A stretch of DNA of 64,000 nucleotides from positions 1-64,000 of the forward strand of contig JAIXWR010000035.1 of NCBI GenBank assembly GCA_027491155.1. Reading direction: 5' to 3'. This DNA is from Verrucomicrobiaceae bacterium (GTDB lineage: Bacteria > Verrucomicrobiota > Verrucomicrobiia > Verrucomicrobiales > Akkermansiaceae). Position 1 is the stretch's first letter, and every line of letters begins with the position of its first letter. The notes beneath the pieces were generated by a model that saw nothing but the letters and a program-made list of their open reading frames with translations, searched no databases and was not told the DNA's origin. This document shows, piece after piece, positions 46,901-54,491 of the stretch. The position numbers and the translations under genes are program-made.

Positions 46901-47943
46901 GCCCGCTGTTAGAAATCCGCCCCGTCACCCACCGCGGCTGGGAAACCCTCGAGTTCGACCCGCTGGTCAACCCGCGCGCCCACCGCTTCGCCGACAAGGA
47001 ACGCCTGACCCACGAGGAAGCCGCGGAGCACTACGAGGACTTCCTCGACCTCCTCGCCTGGAAACCCCAGCTCAGCGCCGACGACCGCCTCGCCCTCACC
47101 GCCCACCTCCTGATGCAGGACCGCATTGAAGAAGCGCTCGCCCGCTTCGACACCATCGATCCCGCCGCTCTAACAGGCCGCCTCGCCTACGACTACCTGA
47201 ACGCCGTCGTCCTCTTCCACCGCGCCCGGCCCGAAGACGCCCGCGCCATCGCCACCCGCCGCGCCGCCCTGCCGCCCGGCCTGTGGAAAGAGCGCTTCGC
47301 CGCGATCGTCGCCCAGGCAGACGAGATCCTCTCTCTGCAAGTCCCGCGCAAGCCCGAGGACGCCAAGCCGAAGGAGGAAGCCCCGTCGCTCGACCTTACC
47401 CTCGCCGCCGACGGCAAGCTGCGGATCACCCATCGCCGCATCGACAAGACCCTGCTCCAGCTCTTCAGCGTCGATCTCGAAGTCCTGTTCTCCAAGGACC
47501 CCTTCCTCAGCGGCGACAGCGCCTCGCTGCCCGGCATCCGCGCCAACGAGACCCGCGAGGTCGCCCTGCAGGGCGCCGAAACCGCCGTCGAATTGCCGGA
47601 AGCCTTCCGCCAGGGCAATGTCCTCGTCGCCGCGAATTCCGGCAGCACCCGCGTCCTGAAGGTCCTCGACAGCCGCGCGCTGGAGACCGTCCGCCAGCCC
47701 GCCGAACGCACCCTGCAAGTCTTCGACAGCGCCAGCCGCCTGCCTCTGCCGCGGAGTTATGTCAAAGTCTACACCCAGGGCCGCGACGGCGAAGCGGTCT
47801 TCCACAAGGACGGCTACACCGACCTCCGCGGCAAGTTCGACTACCTCAGCCACACCGGCAGCGAGCTCGGCGAGATCCGCAAGATCGCCGTCCTCATCAG
47901 CCACCCCGAAAAAGGCGCCCGCATCGAGATCTTCGATCTCTGA
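40990..47943 (+). CDS. Giant secreted protein with embedded STN/secretin-N-like region
   Basis: 2317 residues from ATG 40990, which opens a signal peptide (MKIPLISLLLALPLAAA). The first 1350 residues alternate helical repeats with beta modules resembling macroglobulin-type domains (for example LTLVATLVGGLTTERVIGSD), but no CxEQ thioester is seen. Residues about 1360-1590 differ: IIIPVIDFEDVSVEEAIDFL, ELRLRNTPLLEVLKYM, RVFRVPPDFM and NNTLMVRNTPTNLDFVEQI match the STN/secretin N-domain motif of PVC secretion proteins, and the DNA there is less G/C-rich. The C terminus carries SYVKVYTQGRDGEAVFHKDG and YTDLRGKFDYLS, a conserved end of very large PVC proteins. A REP palindrome encodes residues about 855-871. 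Function unknown. Confidence 0.85.
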   Translation: MKIPLISLLLALPLAAADLDFKEAFADPATREVALARLVPKTRDWFFHHALHHQLAGRTNEFRQTLADWKAAAEAKDSGISLDGYQTLETRELLLRYEADPQKSIDALVRLLDLKFDDSRPDAQADQKLPDRLDPALVSADAFEKAAASRSDNKAYRGYSQARLLAELDRLDTFDEAKLRYFHDTLKRADHPQVVPLIARTLTLDKPPLFGSSALHRQLTRAQLDALQSAVIQLRATQNRPPLNLFTNESFATRYLETLRPGSETDFALDLPAHAAHLAACRELVVTRKLGDPSLAGHVLFHHLRLQRELGQFPLDEFLAYLALPRERHPLLFLKKLPQGQAIFNTTRNFSSATGCDPVEDDEPLIQAYLQHFLAAADTPDQFKPFFEEKTLRRLHARAKLLAGADPVRWGAELDPAEVLELQKETRIAFAPGQPVLLPADAAVKLALDLKNTPELLVRIFELDLPAWIEREGSEPPVDLDLDGLVPHHERRLTFAQPPVVLHRESLDLPELAGPGAWIVECVSRGVASRALIRKGRLIPYVERTARGQSVRVFSAAGTLLKDAEVALGTEVFKPDPAGRILIPDRDAAARREGLVRHGKLAVPLSLDPRTDSIAFNARFHLDREQLLADRPANLFLRLQLASHGHELPLEWIEKPSLTLVATLVGGLTTERVIGSDLKLAPQMFVPFQVPADALALKLRLTGTVTPRDGADPIALRAEQDYAMNGILNTGRIGAAFFTRDSDGHRLELRGRNGEPLANRPLSFDFTHRDHAETIPVALRSDARGIVALGKLPDITEVHVRGSDISPAGYFPDEEGGWSDLPGHLHLAANEEIRLPLVRFMAAPDRTRLSLLELRSVDLRSTSASTTGRHSLSGTILRDHFDKLALENRRLVLRGLPPGDFTLSLDGKDLDIRVSAGPESDGLLVSATRILPRHAPALPFIAAATLEAGSVVVRVEGASPGTRVSLLGGRYLHSWDSGEALQPFAPPQPDLLEPGFTGNGYLEDRRLGDEMRYILDRRAAKTFPGSLLPRPGLLVNRWSQQDLDQDQVLPELPSEGESESLSRKELSDPVGSEALSSRPSGEDGGPSLDFLAASSVLRYDLEVGANGQVRVPAADFATCQFIDIVAADPAGRHHLVLPLAPNDTPLRDRRLARPLDAAKHHVGTRRAAALAKGAEAAIESVIDADWRAFTTLAEAHQFLFGATGDARLNDFLPLLDWPSLDEPAKLAFLSEHACHELHLFLARKDAAFFEKHVKPMLAEKREPTVIDDILLGRDLLKHLRPFAWQRLNAAEKALLAQAMPEARVRVATELKQRWDLEAPTPEQETLLFTQTLRGTDLATEDSLGFAKNRMEEAEGLTGGGGGTAYITNKLKSIIIPVIDFEDVSVEEAIDFLRLRTIELDSSELDPNKKGVSFKIRKPKSPMESGLDADATGELRPASGPGELRIKELRLRNTPLLEVLKYMCGNTKLRYKIDDFGVTIVWATETEEDLMTRVFRVPPDFMAKLGGTGGGESGADDPFSDEPAEPATLRAPKSEMELLQDNGVKFPEGASVKFNPGNNTLMVRNTPTNLDFVEQITSMTTGSSDSESDEDPFAALPESEAKMLAPRKLELPPTPFRAPAARPSWSSDRDQTRLWHESNYYKHRGATDETFIPLNRFWLDLATWDGKGGFLSPNFNACTSHANEALFCLAMLDLPFKAARPETKVDGSTLRVKAREPMLLFYKDTRETQKIAPDSPVLVRQTFHRLDDRFRTVEGRQIENSITGDFLAGVPYGASLVVTNPSGAGRRIDALAQIPAGAIPLDGLAATPSSTHELKPYGVLNLRLAFYFPAAGEFPLYPLQVSEGDLVLARTPVRTLRATAEAPPVDANSWPALARDGTADAVLDRLRNDNLATLDLKQIRWRLRDAGFFRKAIAILRERLFYSPDVASFGFVHDSLPAVRDYLENTIKVYHEGDVLPPVDAIPLQFGDWLDSPLLEIRPVTHRGWETLEFDPLVNPRAHRFADKERLTHEEAAEHYEDFLDLLAWKPQLSADDRLALTAHLLMQDRIEEALARFDTIDPAALTGRLAYDYLNAVVLFHRARPEDARAIATRRAALPPGLWKERFAAIVAQADEILSLQVPRKPEDAKPKEEAPSLDLTLAADGKLRITHRRIDKTLLQLFSVDLEVLFSKDPFLSGDSASLPGIRANETREVALQGAETAVELPEAFRQGNVLVAANSGSTRVLKVLDSRALETVRQPAERTLQVFDSASRLPLPRSYVKVYTQGRDGEAVFHKDGYTDLRGKFDYLSHTGSELGEIRKIAVLISHPEKGARIEIFDL
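43551..43604. repeat. In-frame REP/BIME-like palindrome inside a coding region
   Basis: Perfect 15-bp terminal inverted repeats (43551-43565 and 43590-43604) enclose two head-to-head hairpins, GTCGACC-TTC-GGTCGAC (43558-43574) and GTCGACC-ACA-GGTCGAC (43581-43597). Each hairpin has a GGAG foot on its outer side (GGAG 43553-43556; CTCC 43599-43602). The 54 bases equal 18 codons and keep the giant gene in frame, adding RSVDLRSTSASTTGRHS. Confidence 0.8.
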
Positions 47944-47963
47944 ACCCGGCGCCAGCCTCGAAC

Positions 47964-47984
47964 GGAGCGCCGGCTTCAGCCGGC
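47964..47984. repeat. REP-like hairpin with GGAG foot
   Basis: GGAG (47964-47967), one base, then GCCGGC-TTCA-GCCGGC (47969-47984). It lies between the convergent giant gene and the FabZ-like gene. The GGAG-plus-hairpin form matches the elements at 43551 and, with GTAG, at 58778. It may also act as a weak two-way terminator. Confidence 0.5.
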
Positions 47985-47996
47985 ACCCGCAACACT

Positions 47997-48422
47997 TCAC
48001 CCAACCTCCCGCCCGCTCAGCATGATCTTCGCCGTCGCCAGCACGCGATCGGCCACGCTCACCTCGCCCGACACCTGGATCATCCCGCCCAGCCGCCCTT
48101 CGACCTCCGCCTTGAGAACGAGCATCTCGCCCGGCTTCGCCGCACCCAGGATCTTCGCCCCGCGCACGCCGGTGAGCAGCAGGTCTTCCAAGGGCGCCAG
48201 CGCCGGATCGCTCTGCGCCACCACCCCGCCGAGCTGCGCGATCGCCTCGATCAGGATCACCCCCGGCATCAGCGGATTCCCCGGGAAATGTCCGGCCAGG
48301 AAGCCCTCGTCGCCGCGCACGAGGTAGTGCGCCGTCGCCGACTTCCCGGGATCGAGCGAGTCCAGCGCATCGACAAAGCGGAACTCGGGACCATGGGGCA
48401 GCGCGGCGAGGAAGTCGTTCAT
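47997..48422 (-). CDS. FabZ-like 3-hydroxyacyl-ACP dehydratase family protein
   Basis: 141 residues. Hotdog fold with the dehydratase signature GHFPGNPLMPGVILIEAIAQ: catalytic His in AGHFPG and Glu in IEAIAQ. FabZ enzymes dehydrate 3-hydroxyacyl-ACP in fatty-acid elongation. The context (beside an ECF sigma factor and a giant secreted protein, no other fab genes) leaves open an accessory role, for example in a specialised lipid pathway. The conserved-looking C-terminal half supports the reading frame. Confidence 0.85.
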   Translation of the reverse strand: MNDFLAALPHGPEFRFVDALDSLDPGKSATAHYLVRGDEGFLAGHFPGNPLMPGVILIEAIAQLGGVVAQSDPALAPLEDLLLTGVRGAKILGAAKPGEMLVLKAEVEGRLGGMIQVSGEVSVADRVLATAKIMLSGREVG

Positions 48423-48474
48423 TTCCCCCGATCCATCCGCCTTCCCCCGCCGCTGGCAAGCCCGGATCCGGCCT

Positions 48475-49209
48475 TCACCCCACTGAACTCAGCAAGTGGT
48501 TGAGTTCCTCCTTCACCTCCGCCTCCCCGCCGCCGACCGTCTGCCCGATCTCTTCCTTCACCAGCTCCCGGAAGCGTTGCCGCAGCCGGTGGATGGCCAC
48601 CTTGACCGCCCCCGCCGACATCCCGAGCCGGCCGGCAAGCTCGGCCTGCGACTCGCCCGCAGCCTCGCCGCCCAGCCACGGGCGCAGGGCTTCGAACTGC
48701 GCCCGCTTGCCCACCCGCGCGAACTCCCCCTCTAACAAAGCCATCGCCCGCTCAAGCACCGCATGCGCCCACTGCCGGTCGAACTCGCGGTCAAAAGCCC
48801 CGTCCCGCGGATCGGCGACCTCGAAGCCGGCGGAGGTGTCGGTCGGGGCGGAAAGCGCGACGTGCTCGACTCCCCCGCCCCGCCGCGCCGCCCCTTGCTT
48901 CCGCCGCTCTTGCTGGAGGTGATGCTTCAAGGCGCCGAGCACATAAGAGCGGAACTTGCCCCGCGTGCGGTCCGCGGCATCGAAACTCCCGCCTTCCAAC
49001 ACCCGGGCGAAGAACCCGTGGGCCAGCTCGCGGGCCTCGTCGTCGGAGCGGCCGTCGCGGCGGAGGAAGGCGACCACCGGCGCGTAGTACGCCGTGCACA
49101 GTTCGCCCAGCGCCTCCCGAGCTTGGGTATCGTCGCCGCGGGCGGCCTGCACCAGCGTCCAGCGGGTCGCGGCAAAGTCATCCGGGCGGTTGGGATCGGG
49201 GCGGTTCAT
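48475..49209 (-). CDS. ECF-type RNA polymerase sigma factor beside a kinase
   Basis: 244 residues from ATG 49209. FAATRWTLVQAARG at the N terminus is the usual opening of a PVC/acidobacterial ECF group. Region 2 has EARELAHGFFARVLE and GKFRSYVLGALKHHLQQERR; region 4 has SQAELAGRLGMSAGAVKVAI followed by HRLRQRFRELV. The start overlaps the stop of the upstream kinase gene by 4 bases. A kinase-sigma pair with no anti-sigma factor suggests control by phosphorylation or by direct contact. Confidence 0.9.
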   Translation of the reverse strand: MNRPDPNRPDDFAATRWTLVQAARGDDTQAREALGELCTAYYAPVVAFLRRDGRSDDEARELAHGFFARVLEGGSFDAADRTRGKFRSYVLGALKHHLQQERRKQGAARRGGGVEHVALSAPTDTSAGFEVADPRDGAFDREFDRQWAHAVLERAMALLEGEFARVGKRAQFEALRPWLGGEAAGESQAELAGRLGMSAGAVKVAIHRLRQRFRELVKEEIGQTVGGGEAEVKEELNHLLSSVG

Positions 49210-50693
49210 GCCTTCGTTTCCTCCTGGCAACGCGCCCAGCGCAGGGTCTTGCGGACGATGCGATAGTCCAGCCACAGCGCGCCGACGATGCCCGCGAGCA
49301 CGGTCGCCACGAACAAAATACGGGCCACGGTCGGATTGATGTCATCACCTGACCAAATGTCCCCGACCATGACCGACAAGACGACGATGATTCCTGTTAG
49401 AATCAACAGCGGCCAGGCCAGCACCGCGAAAGACCCGAAGCCCGCGCCACGCAACCTGCCACCCGACCCGCGGATCGCCGACAGCCCGGTGGCCCCGAGG
49501 AACATCCCCGCGATGCCGCCGCCGAACAAGGCGACCGGCAGGAGAATCAGCACGATTACCCAGAGCAGCGGAATTCCGGCCGGCAGGGCATCGGGGGACG
49601 AGGATTCCGGAGGCACCCTGACCCGGATGTAGGAGGCAAAAACCAAGATCAGCGCGCCGATCGGGCTGACCGCCGAGCAAATCGCTCCATAAAGCGTCCG
49701 CTTGACCAGCGGTGCCGGGCCCGCCGCGAGAGGAACCGCCATCGAAGCCGGCGTCGCGCCGACTCCCTCCACCTGGGTTTTCACCTCTTCGGCACTCTGG
49801 TAGCGAAGATCCCGCTCCTGCGCCAGGGTACGGAACACGATCTCGTCGATCCTTCCGTCCACCGCCGACTTCTCCGACGGCGCGGCGAAGCGCCCGAGCG
49901 GCAACTCGCCGGTCAGCATTTCGTAAAGCACCACGCCCAGCGAATAGATGTCCGCCCGGTGGTCGACCTCGCCCGGATTCACCATCTGCTCCGGTGCCAT
50001 GTAGGCCGGGGTGCCGAGCTGCATGCCGCTGCGGGTGAGCATCACGGGCAGCTCGGCTTCACCCGCCAGCTTCGCGATCCCGAAGTCGGCAATCTTCACC
50101 CGGCCCTTCGCATCCAGGAGGATGTTGTCCGGCTTGATGTCGCGATGCAGCACGCCCTCGCCGTGCGCATACTGCAGGGCATCGCAGATCTTCGGCACGA
50201 GGGCCAGCGCCTGCTCCGGAGTGAAACGGCCCGCCTGCATCGCCTGGCGGAGATTCACCCCGTCGACGAACTCCATCAGCAGATAGAAGAACCGCGCCGC
50301 CTGGCCGAAGTCATGCAGGGTGACAATGTTCGGGTGATTGAGTTTCGCCAGCACCCGCGCCTCCCGGGAGAAGCGCCCGGAGAAGCCCGGCTCGCCCGCC
50401 AGCCAGGGTGCCAGGATTTTCAGCGCGATGGTCCGGTCGAGGTGCGGCTGCCGTGCTTTGAAAACAACCGCCATCCCGCCGCGGCCGATTTCACCCTCCA
50501 CCACAAGCTCAGGAAAGGCGGCCTGCACCTCTTCCTGCGTCGGCCAGTCGCGGGCATCGGCTGACGGAAGGTTCGGCTCGGTCGGCGCGACCACGGCTTG
50601 CAGCAGGCACTTCGGGCACTGGCCGCCGGGAGCATCGGCGGGAACCGGAGCACCGCAGCGGGGACAGGAGCTTGGGGAATCGTCGGTCGTCAT
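49206..50693 (-). CDS. Membrane Ser/Thr protein kinase with zinc-ribbon N terminus
   Basis: 495 residues. An N-terminal CPRCGAP...CPKC zinc ribbon (about 10-30) precedes a complete kinase domain: IGRGGMAVVFKA loop, IALKIL lysine, LHRDIKPDN, IADFGIAK and GTPAYMAPEQM, all canonical, so it should be active. Four hydrophobic helices follow (about 335-490), placing the C-terminal part in the membrane. It is translationally coupled to the sigma gene at 48475-49209 and is its likely regulator. It is divergent from the P450 gene with a 77-base gap. Confidence 0.95.
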   Translation of the reverse strand: MTTDDSPSSCPRCGAPVPADAPGGQCPKCLLQAVVAPTEPNLPSADARDWPTQEEVQAAFPELVVEGEIGRGGMAVVFKARQPHLDRTIALKILAPWLAGEPGFSGRFSREARVLAKLNHPNIVTLHDFGQAARFFYLLMEFVDGVNLRQAMQAGRFTPEQALALVPKICDALQYAHGEGVLHRDIKPDNILLDAKGRVKIADFGIAKLAGEAELPVMLTRSGMQLGTPAYMAPEQMVNPGEVDHRADIYSLGVVLYEMLTGELPLGRFAAPSEKSAVDGRIDEIVFRTLAQERDLRYQSAEEVKTQVEGVGATPASMAVPLAAGPAPLVKRTLYGAICSAVSPIGALILVFASYIRVRVPPESSSPDALPAGIPLLWVIVLILLPVALFGGGIAGMFLGATGLSAIRGSGGRLRGAGFGSFAVLAWPLLILTGIIVVLSVMVGDIWSGDDINPTVARILFVATVLAGIVGALWLDYRIVRKTLRWARCQEETKA

Positions 50694-50770
50694 GGTATCC
50701 GCTTCCTGAGCAGTCGTGGCGGCGAGGTTACACGGAAATTCGAAGTTTCCGCTAGCCCGGTCTCCGCCCG

Positions 50771-51940
50771 ATGTCGGACAAACTTCAAAAGCCCTCCATG
50801 CCCGCCTTCTCCGATCCCTTCCGCGACGCCCGCACCGATCCCGGCGTGATGCGCTGCCCCTTCCATGGCGAGGACATCGTCATGCTGCTGCGCCACGAGG
50901 ACGTCCGCCGCGCCGCCAAGGACTGGCAGACCTTCAGCTCCGACGCCCCCTTCCGCGTGCCGATCCCCTCCGAGGAGAAGGTCCGCACGATGCGCCAGCT
51001 CCCGATCGAAACCAACCCGCCCGAACACGGCGACTACCGCGAAATCGTCGAACCCTTCTTCCAGCGCGCCAAGGACCCCGCCGTCATCGCGCAGGTCGAG
51101 GCGCTGATCGGCGGCATGCTCGACGTGGCCCTCGCCCGCGACTCCATCGAGATCGTCCACGACTTCGCCCTGCCCGTCCAATCCCGCGCCCTCACCTACC
51201 TCCTCAAGGTCCCCGAATCCGAGGCCGAAACCTGGATCGGCTGGGGCATCCACGTCTTCAAGGTCAGCGGCGGCGAGTTCAAGCAGGGCAACGTGCTCGA
51301 GGACTACCTTCACCGGCAGTTCGACCAAGCCGCGGCCAAACCCGGCGACGACTTCTTCAGCGCCCTGACCCAAGCGAACTTCCACGGCCGCCCGCTGACC
51401 CGTGAGGAAATGATGGGCTTCGCCAACCTCGCCTTCGCCGGCGGCCGCGACACCATCATCCACACCATCTCCTGCGCCCTCGGCCACCTCGCCGCCCATC
51501 CGGAAGCCCTCGAATTCCTCCGCGAGGACCCGAAGCGGATCACTCTCGCCGGCGAGGAATTCTTCCGCGTCTTCATGCCGCTCACCCACATCGGCCGCGT
51601 CTGCCCGGCGGAAACGGAAGTCCATGGCGAAACCATCGAAGCCGGCCAGCGGATCTCCCTCTGCTGGGCCTCCGCCAACCTCGACGAAGCCGCCTTTCCC
51701 GATCCCCTGGAAGTCCGCCTCGACCGCAAGCCGAACCCCCACCTCGCCTTCGGCTTCGGCACCCACCTCTGCCTAGGCGCCCCGCACGCCCGGCTCATCC
51801 TGCGGACCCTGCTCAAGCTCTGCTGCGATAAGGTGGCGCGCCTGGAGATCATCAGCGCCACCGAACGCGTCGAGCACGAGGTCAAGTTCGACCGGACTTT
51901 GGGCTACGAGTCTCTCACGCTGCGGATGATTTCCCGTTGA
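50771..51940 (+). CDS. Cytochrome P450
   Basis: 389 residues, a soluble bacterial-type P450. The I-helix motif is AFAGGRDTIIHTISC (the usual acidic-Thr pair appears as D-T), the ExxR motif is EEFFRVF, and the haem-binding loop is FGFGTHLCLGAPHAR with C334 as the axial thiolate. It would hydroxylate an unknown small molecule with electrons from a ferredoxin or flavodoxin; no redox partner or biosynthetic cluster is adjacent. It is divergent from the zinc-ribbon kinase. Confidence 0.92.
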   Translation: MSDKLQKPSMPAFSDPFRDARTDPGVMRCPFHGEDIVMLLRHEDVRRAAKDWQTFSSDAPFRVPIPSEEKVRTMRQLPIETNPPEHGDYREIVEPFFQRAKDPAVIAQVEALIGGMLDVALARDSIEIVHDFALPVQSRALTYLLKVPESEAETWIGWGIHVFKVSGGEFKQGNVLEDYLHRQFDQAAAKPGDDFFSALTQANFHGRPLTREEMMGFANLAFAGGRDTIIHTISCALGHLAAHPEALEFLREDPKRITLAGEEFFRVFMPLTHIGRVCPAETEVHGETIEAGQRISLCWASANLDEAAFPDPLEVRLDRKPNPHLAFGFGTHLCLGAPHARLILRTLLKLCCDKVARLEIISATERVEHEVKFDRTLGYESLTLRMISR

Positions 51941-52028
51941 GCGAAACGCCCCCCTGCGATCTCCTCTTCACAGGTGCATTCTGCCTTGTCTCTCCCTTGT
52001 CCGGCCGCGAAAGCCGTCGCCACCCCGC

Positions 52029-53273
52029 ATGCTTCCCTCCCCCGACGACTACCGCCGCAAGGCCCGCTTCATCGTGAAGCTCGGGATCGCCCTGCATGAA
52101 TGCGGCGCGACCAGCCAGCGGGTCGAACGCCACCTGCTCAACGTCACCCGCCAGCTCGGCTTCCACGGCAGCTTCCTGATCAGCCCCACCACCTTCACCT
52201 GCGCTTTCTGGCAGGACGACGAGCTCGACCAGTTCGTCCACGTCGAGCGCATCCAGCCCGCCGACCACAACCTCGGCCTGCTGTGGGAAATCGACCGCCT
52301 GATGGAACGCATCACCCGCGGCGAGCTCGACCTCGATGCCGCCATGGCCGAGCTCCATCGCCTCCGCGCCGCACCGTCGAACTACTCCGCCCCCCTCCAC
52401 GGCCTCGCCTGGGCCTTGATCGGCGGTTCCTTCGCCGCGCTGCTGTCGTCGAATGCCTGGGACATCCTCATCGCCACCCTGCTCTCCGGCCTGATCTTTC
52501 TCTTCGCCCGCCGCGGCGCCGGCCATGCCCGCTGGGGCCCCGTCCTCACCCTGCTCGCGCCGTTTTTCTCCGGCCTGCTCGCCAGCTTCATCGCCCGCGG
52601 CGGGGTCCCGATCAATGTCCCCTTCGTCATCCTCTCGTCGGTCATCATCTTCGTCCCCGGCCTCGCGCTGACCGTCGCCATGACGGAAATCTCCTCGCGC
52701 GACCTCATCTCCGGCACCTCGCGGCTGGTCGATGCCCTGATGCAGCTCCTCAAGCTCTTCTTCGGCTCCGTCAGCGGCACGGCGGTCGCCGCGGTGCTCG
52801 CCCCGCACCTGCCCTTCACCCCAGCCACCGGCCTCGACCTGCAACCGCTCTCGGATTTGAAGACCTGGCCCGCCGTTCTCGGCCTGTCACTCGGCCTCGG
52901 CGTGGCTTTCAACATCCCCGCCCGCAAGCTCGGCGCCGGCCTGATCTCCGCCGCCCTCGCCTTCCTCGTCGCCGGCTGGGGCACCGCGAAATTCGGCATG
53001 TTCGCCGGGATGTTCCTCGGCTCGCTCGCCGTCGGGCTCTACGCGAATCTCTTCTCCCGGATCACCCGCGGCCCCTCGTCGATCCCCATGATGCAGGGCA
53101 TCGTCCTGCTGGTCCCCGGCAGCCGCACCTACATGATCCTCAACGAGTGGGTCTCCGGCACCGCCATCCTCCCCGGCACCTCCGGCGGCCACCAGGCGTT
53201 GATGATTTTCCTCTGCCTGCTCGCCGGACTGATGATTTCCAACGCCCTGCTGCCCGTCCGCAAGCCGCTCTGA
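52029..53273 (+). CDS. ThrE-family threonine/serine exporter
   Basis: 414 residues. An N-terminal soluble domain (about 1-130, with FIVKLGIALHECGATSQRVE) leads to ten or so membrane helices, the fused ThrE layout in which both halves (DUF1212-like and DUF3815-like) are one chain. Signature segments are GGVPINVPFVILSSVIIFVP, SRDLISGTSRLVDALMQLLK and SSIPMMQGIVLLVPGSRTYM. It would export threonine/serine or related small molecules. It is followed after 74 bases by an acyltransferase gene. Confidence 0.88.
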   Translation: MLPSPDDYRRKARFIVKLGIALHECGATSQRVERHLLNVTRQLGFHGSFLISPTTFTCAFWQDDELDQFVHVERIQPADHNLGLLWEIDRLMERITRGELDLDAAMAELHRLRAAPSNYSAPLHGLAWALIGGSFAALLSSNAWDILIATLLSGLIFLFARRGAGHARWGPVLTLLAPFFSGLLASFIARGGVPINVPFVILSSVIIFVPGLALTVAMTEISSRDLISGTSRLVDALMQLLKLFFGSVSGTAVAAVLAPHLPFTPATGLDLQPLSDLKTWPAVLGLSLGLGVAFNIPARKLGAGLISAALAFLVAGWGTAKFGMFAGMFLGSLAVGLYANLFSRITRGPSSIPMMQGIVLLVPGSRTYMILNEWVSGTAILPGTSGGHQALMIFLCLLAGLMISNALLPVRKPL

Positions 53274-53347
53274 CCCGTCCACGGGGCATAGTTTTCCATC
53301 GACCCGAAGCGCGCCACCCCCTTAGCTTGTCAGCGCTGTTTCAATCC

Positions 53348-54187
53348 ATGCCCTCCTTGGAAAGCCAGACCCTGTCCCCGTCGGCCACCGCCGCGGCCCC
53401 GCCCCGCTGGTGGCGCTGGCCTTGGGATGCGGTCGCGACCTTCGGGGCATTTGCCTATTGGGGCGTCGCCGGCCTGCTGATCACAGCGATCTCCTTTCCG
53501 CTGATCCTGTTCCTTCCGGCCGCCACGGCGAAAAAGCTCGGCCGCGGGATGCTCCACCGGGCATTCCGGATCTTCGTCCGCTACCTGAAAGTCACCGATC
53601 TCGTCCAGTCCGACCTCCGGTCCCTCGATAAGCTGAAAAACGAAGCCGGCCCCGTCATCATCGCCCCCAACCACACCTCGCTGTGGGACGCGGTCTTCGT
53701 CATTTCCAAGCTCCCGCAGCCGATCTGCATCATGAAGGAGTCGATCCTCTGCAATCCCTTCCTTGGCGGCGGGGCGCGGCTCGCCGGCTACATCCCGAAC
53801 GGCTCGTCCTCCCGCATGATCAAGGACGCCGCCCAAGCCCTCCACGAAGGCGGACAACTCCTGCTCTTTCCGGAGGGTACCCGCACCCGCCGCGACGCCC
53901 GCTGGATCAATCCCCTCGGCGGCGGCTGCGCCCTGATCGCCCGCAAGGCCGGCGTCCCGGTCCGGCCGGTCTTTATCCGCAGCAACACCCGCTTCCTCGA
54001 GAAAGGCTGGCCGCTGTGGAAAAAACCCGAGTTCCCGATCCGCCTCAGCATCGAGCTCGGCGACCCCGTGACGCCGCTGGAGCACGAAAGCGCCCACGAG
54101 TTCACCAAGCGGCTCGAGGAAATCTTCGAGCAGAACCTCTCCCGCGCCCACAAGCTGCGTCGGGAGGTGGAGGAATCGGCGGTTTGA
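53348..54187 (+). CDS. 1-acyl-sn-glycerol-3-phosphate acyltransferase family protein
   Basis: 279 residues from ATG 53348. An N-terminal membrane helix (about 33-60) is followed by the PlsC fold: catalytic NHTSLWD (HX4D), the acceptor-binding block LLFPEGTRTRRDAR and VPVRPVFIRSNT. It probably acylates lysophosphatidic acid in phospholipid synthesis; a more specialised lysophospholipid acceptor cannot be excluded. The gene lies between an exporter and a VapBC pair on the same strand. Confidence 0.88.
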   Translation: MPSLESQTLSPSATAAAPPRWWRWPWDAVATFGAFAYWGVAGLLITAISFPLILFLPAATAKKLGRGMLHRAFRIFVRYLKVTDLVQSDLRSLDKLKNEAGPVIIAPNHTSLWDAVFVISKLPQPICIMKESILCNPFLGGGARLAGYIPNGSSSRMIKDAAQALHEGGQLLLFPEGTRTRRDARWINPLGGGCALIARKAGVPVRPVFIRSNTRFLEKGWPLWKKPEFPIRLSIELGDPVTPLEHESAHEFTKRLEEIFEQNLSRAHKLRREVEESAV

Positions 54188-54189
54188 CG

Positions 54190-54211
54190 TTTCCGCATCT
54201 TGATGCGAAAA
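54190..54211. promoter_or_regulatory. Probable VapB operator palindrome
   Basis: TTTCCGCATC (54190-54199) and GATGCGAAAA (54202-54211) are inverted repeats with one mismatch and a 2-base spacer, ending 7 bases before the antitoxin start. Antitoxins of this type usually bind such sites to repress their own operon. Confidence 0.5.
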
Positions 54212-54218
54212 TGCGTCC

Positions 54219-54491
54219 ATGCGAACGACACTCGATCTCCCCGACCCGGTCTTCCGCGACCTCAAAATGAAAGCCGCGCGGGAGGGGGTCACCTTGAAGG
54301 TGCTGCTCACGGCGATGGTGGAAAAGGAACTCTACGCGAAGCCCGAGCCTGCCGCGAAACCGGTGCGCAGCCCGCTGCCGCCGCCCAGGGATAGCGGTGG
54401 CCATGTAATCCCCTCCCTGACCAACGCGGAGATCGACGAGATCTTCATGCGCGAAGACATGGAGCGAGCCGGTATCCCTTGGGTCGAATGA
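54219..54491 (+). CDS. VapB-like ribbon-helix-helix antitoxin
   Basis: 90 residues. MRTTLDLPDPVFRDLKMKAA is the strand-helix of a ribbon-helix-helix DNA-binding domain, followed by REGVTLKVLLTAMVEKEL, then a Pro-rich linker and a C-terminal TNAEIDEIFMREDMERAG that would occupy the toxin. It overlaps the toxin gene by 4 bases. A palindrome lies just upstream of the start. Confidence 0.85.
   Translation: MRTTLDLPDPVFRDLKMKAAREGVTLKVLLTAMVEKELYAKPEPAAKPVRSPLPPPRDSGGHVIPSLTNAEIDEIFMREDMERAGIPWVE

Noticed and set aside
40990-47943. True alpha-2-macroglobulin
   Set aside because: Beta modules look macroglobulin-like, but no CxEQ thioester or clear bait region is visible, and the STN-like insert and C-terminal end differ from that family.
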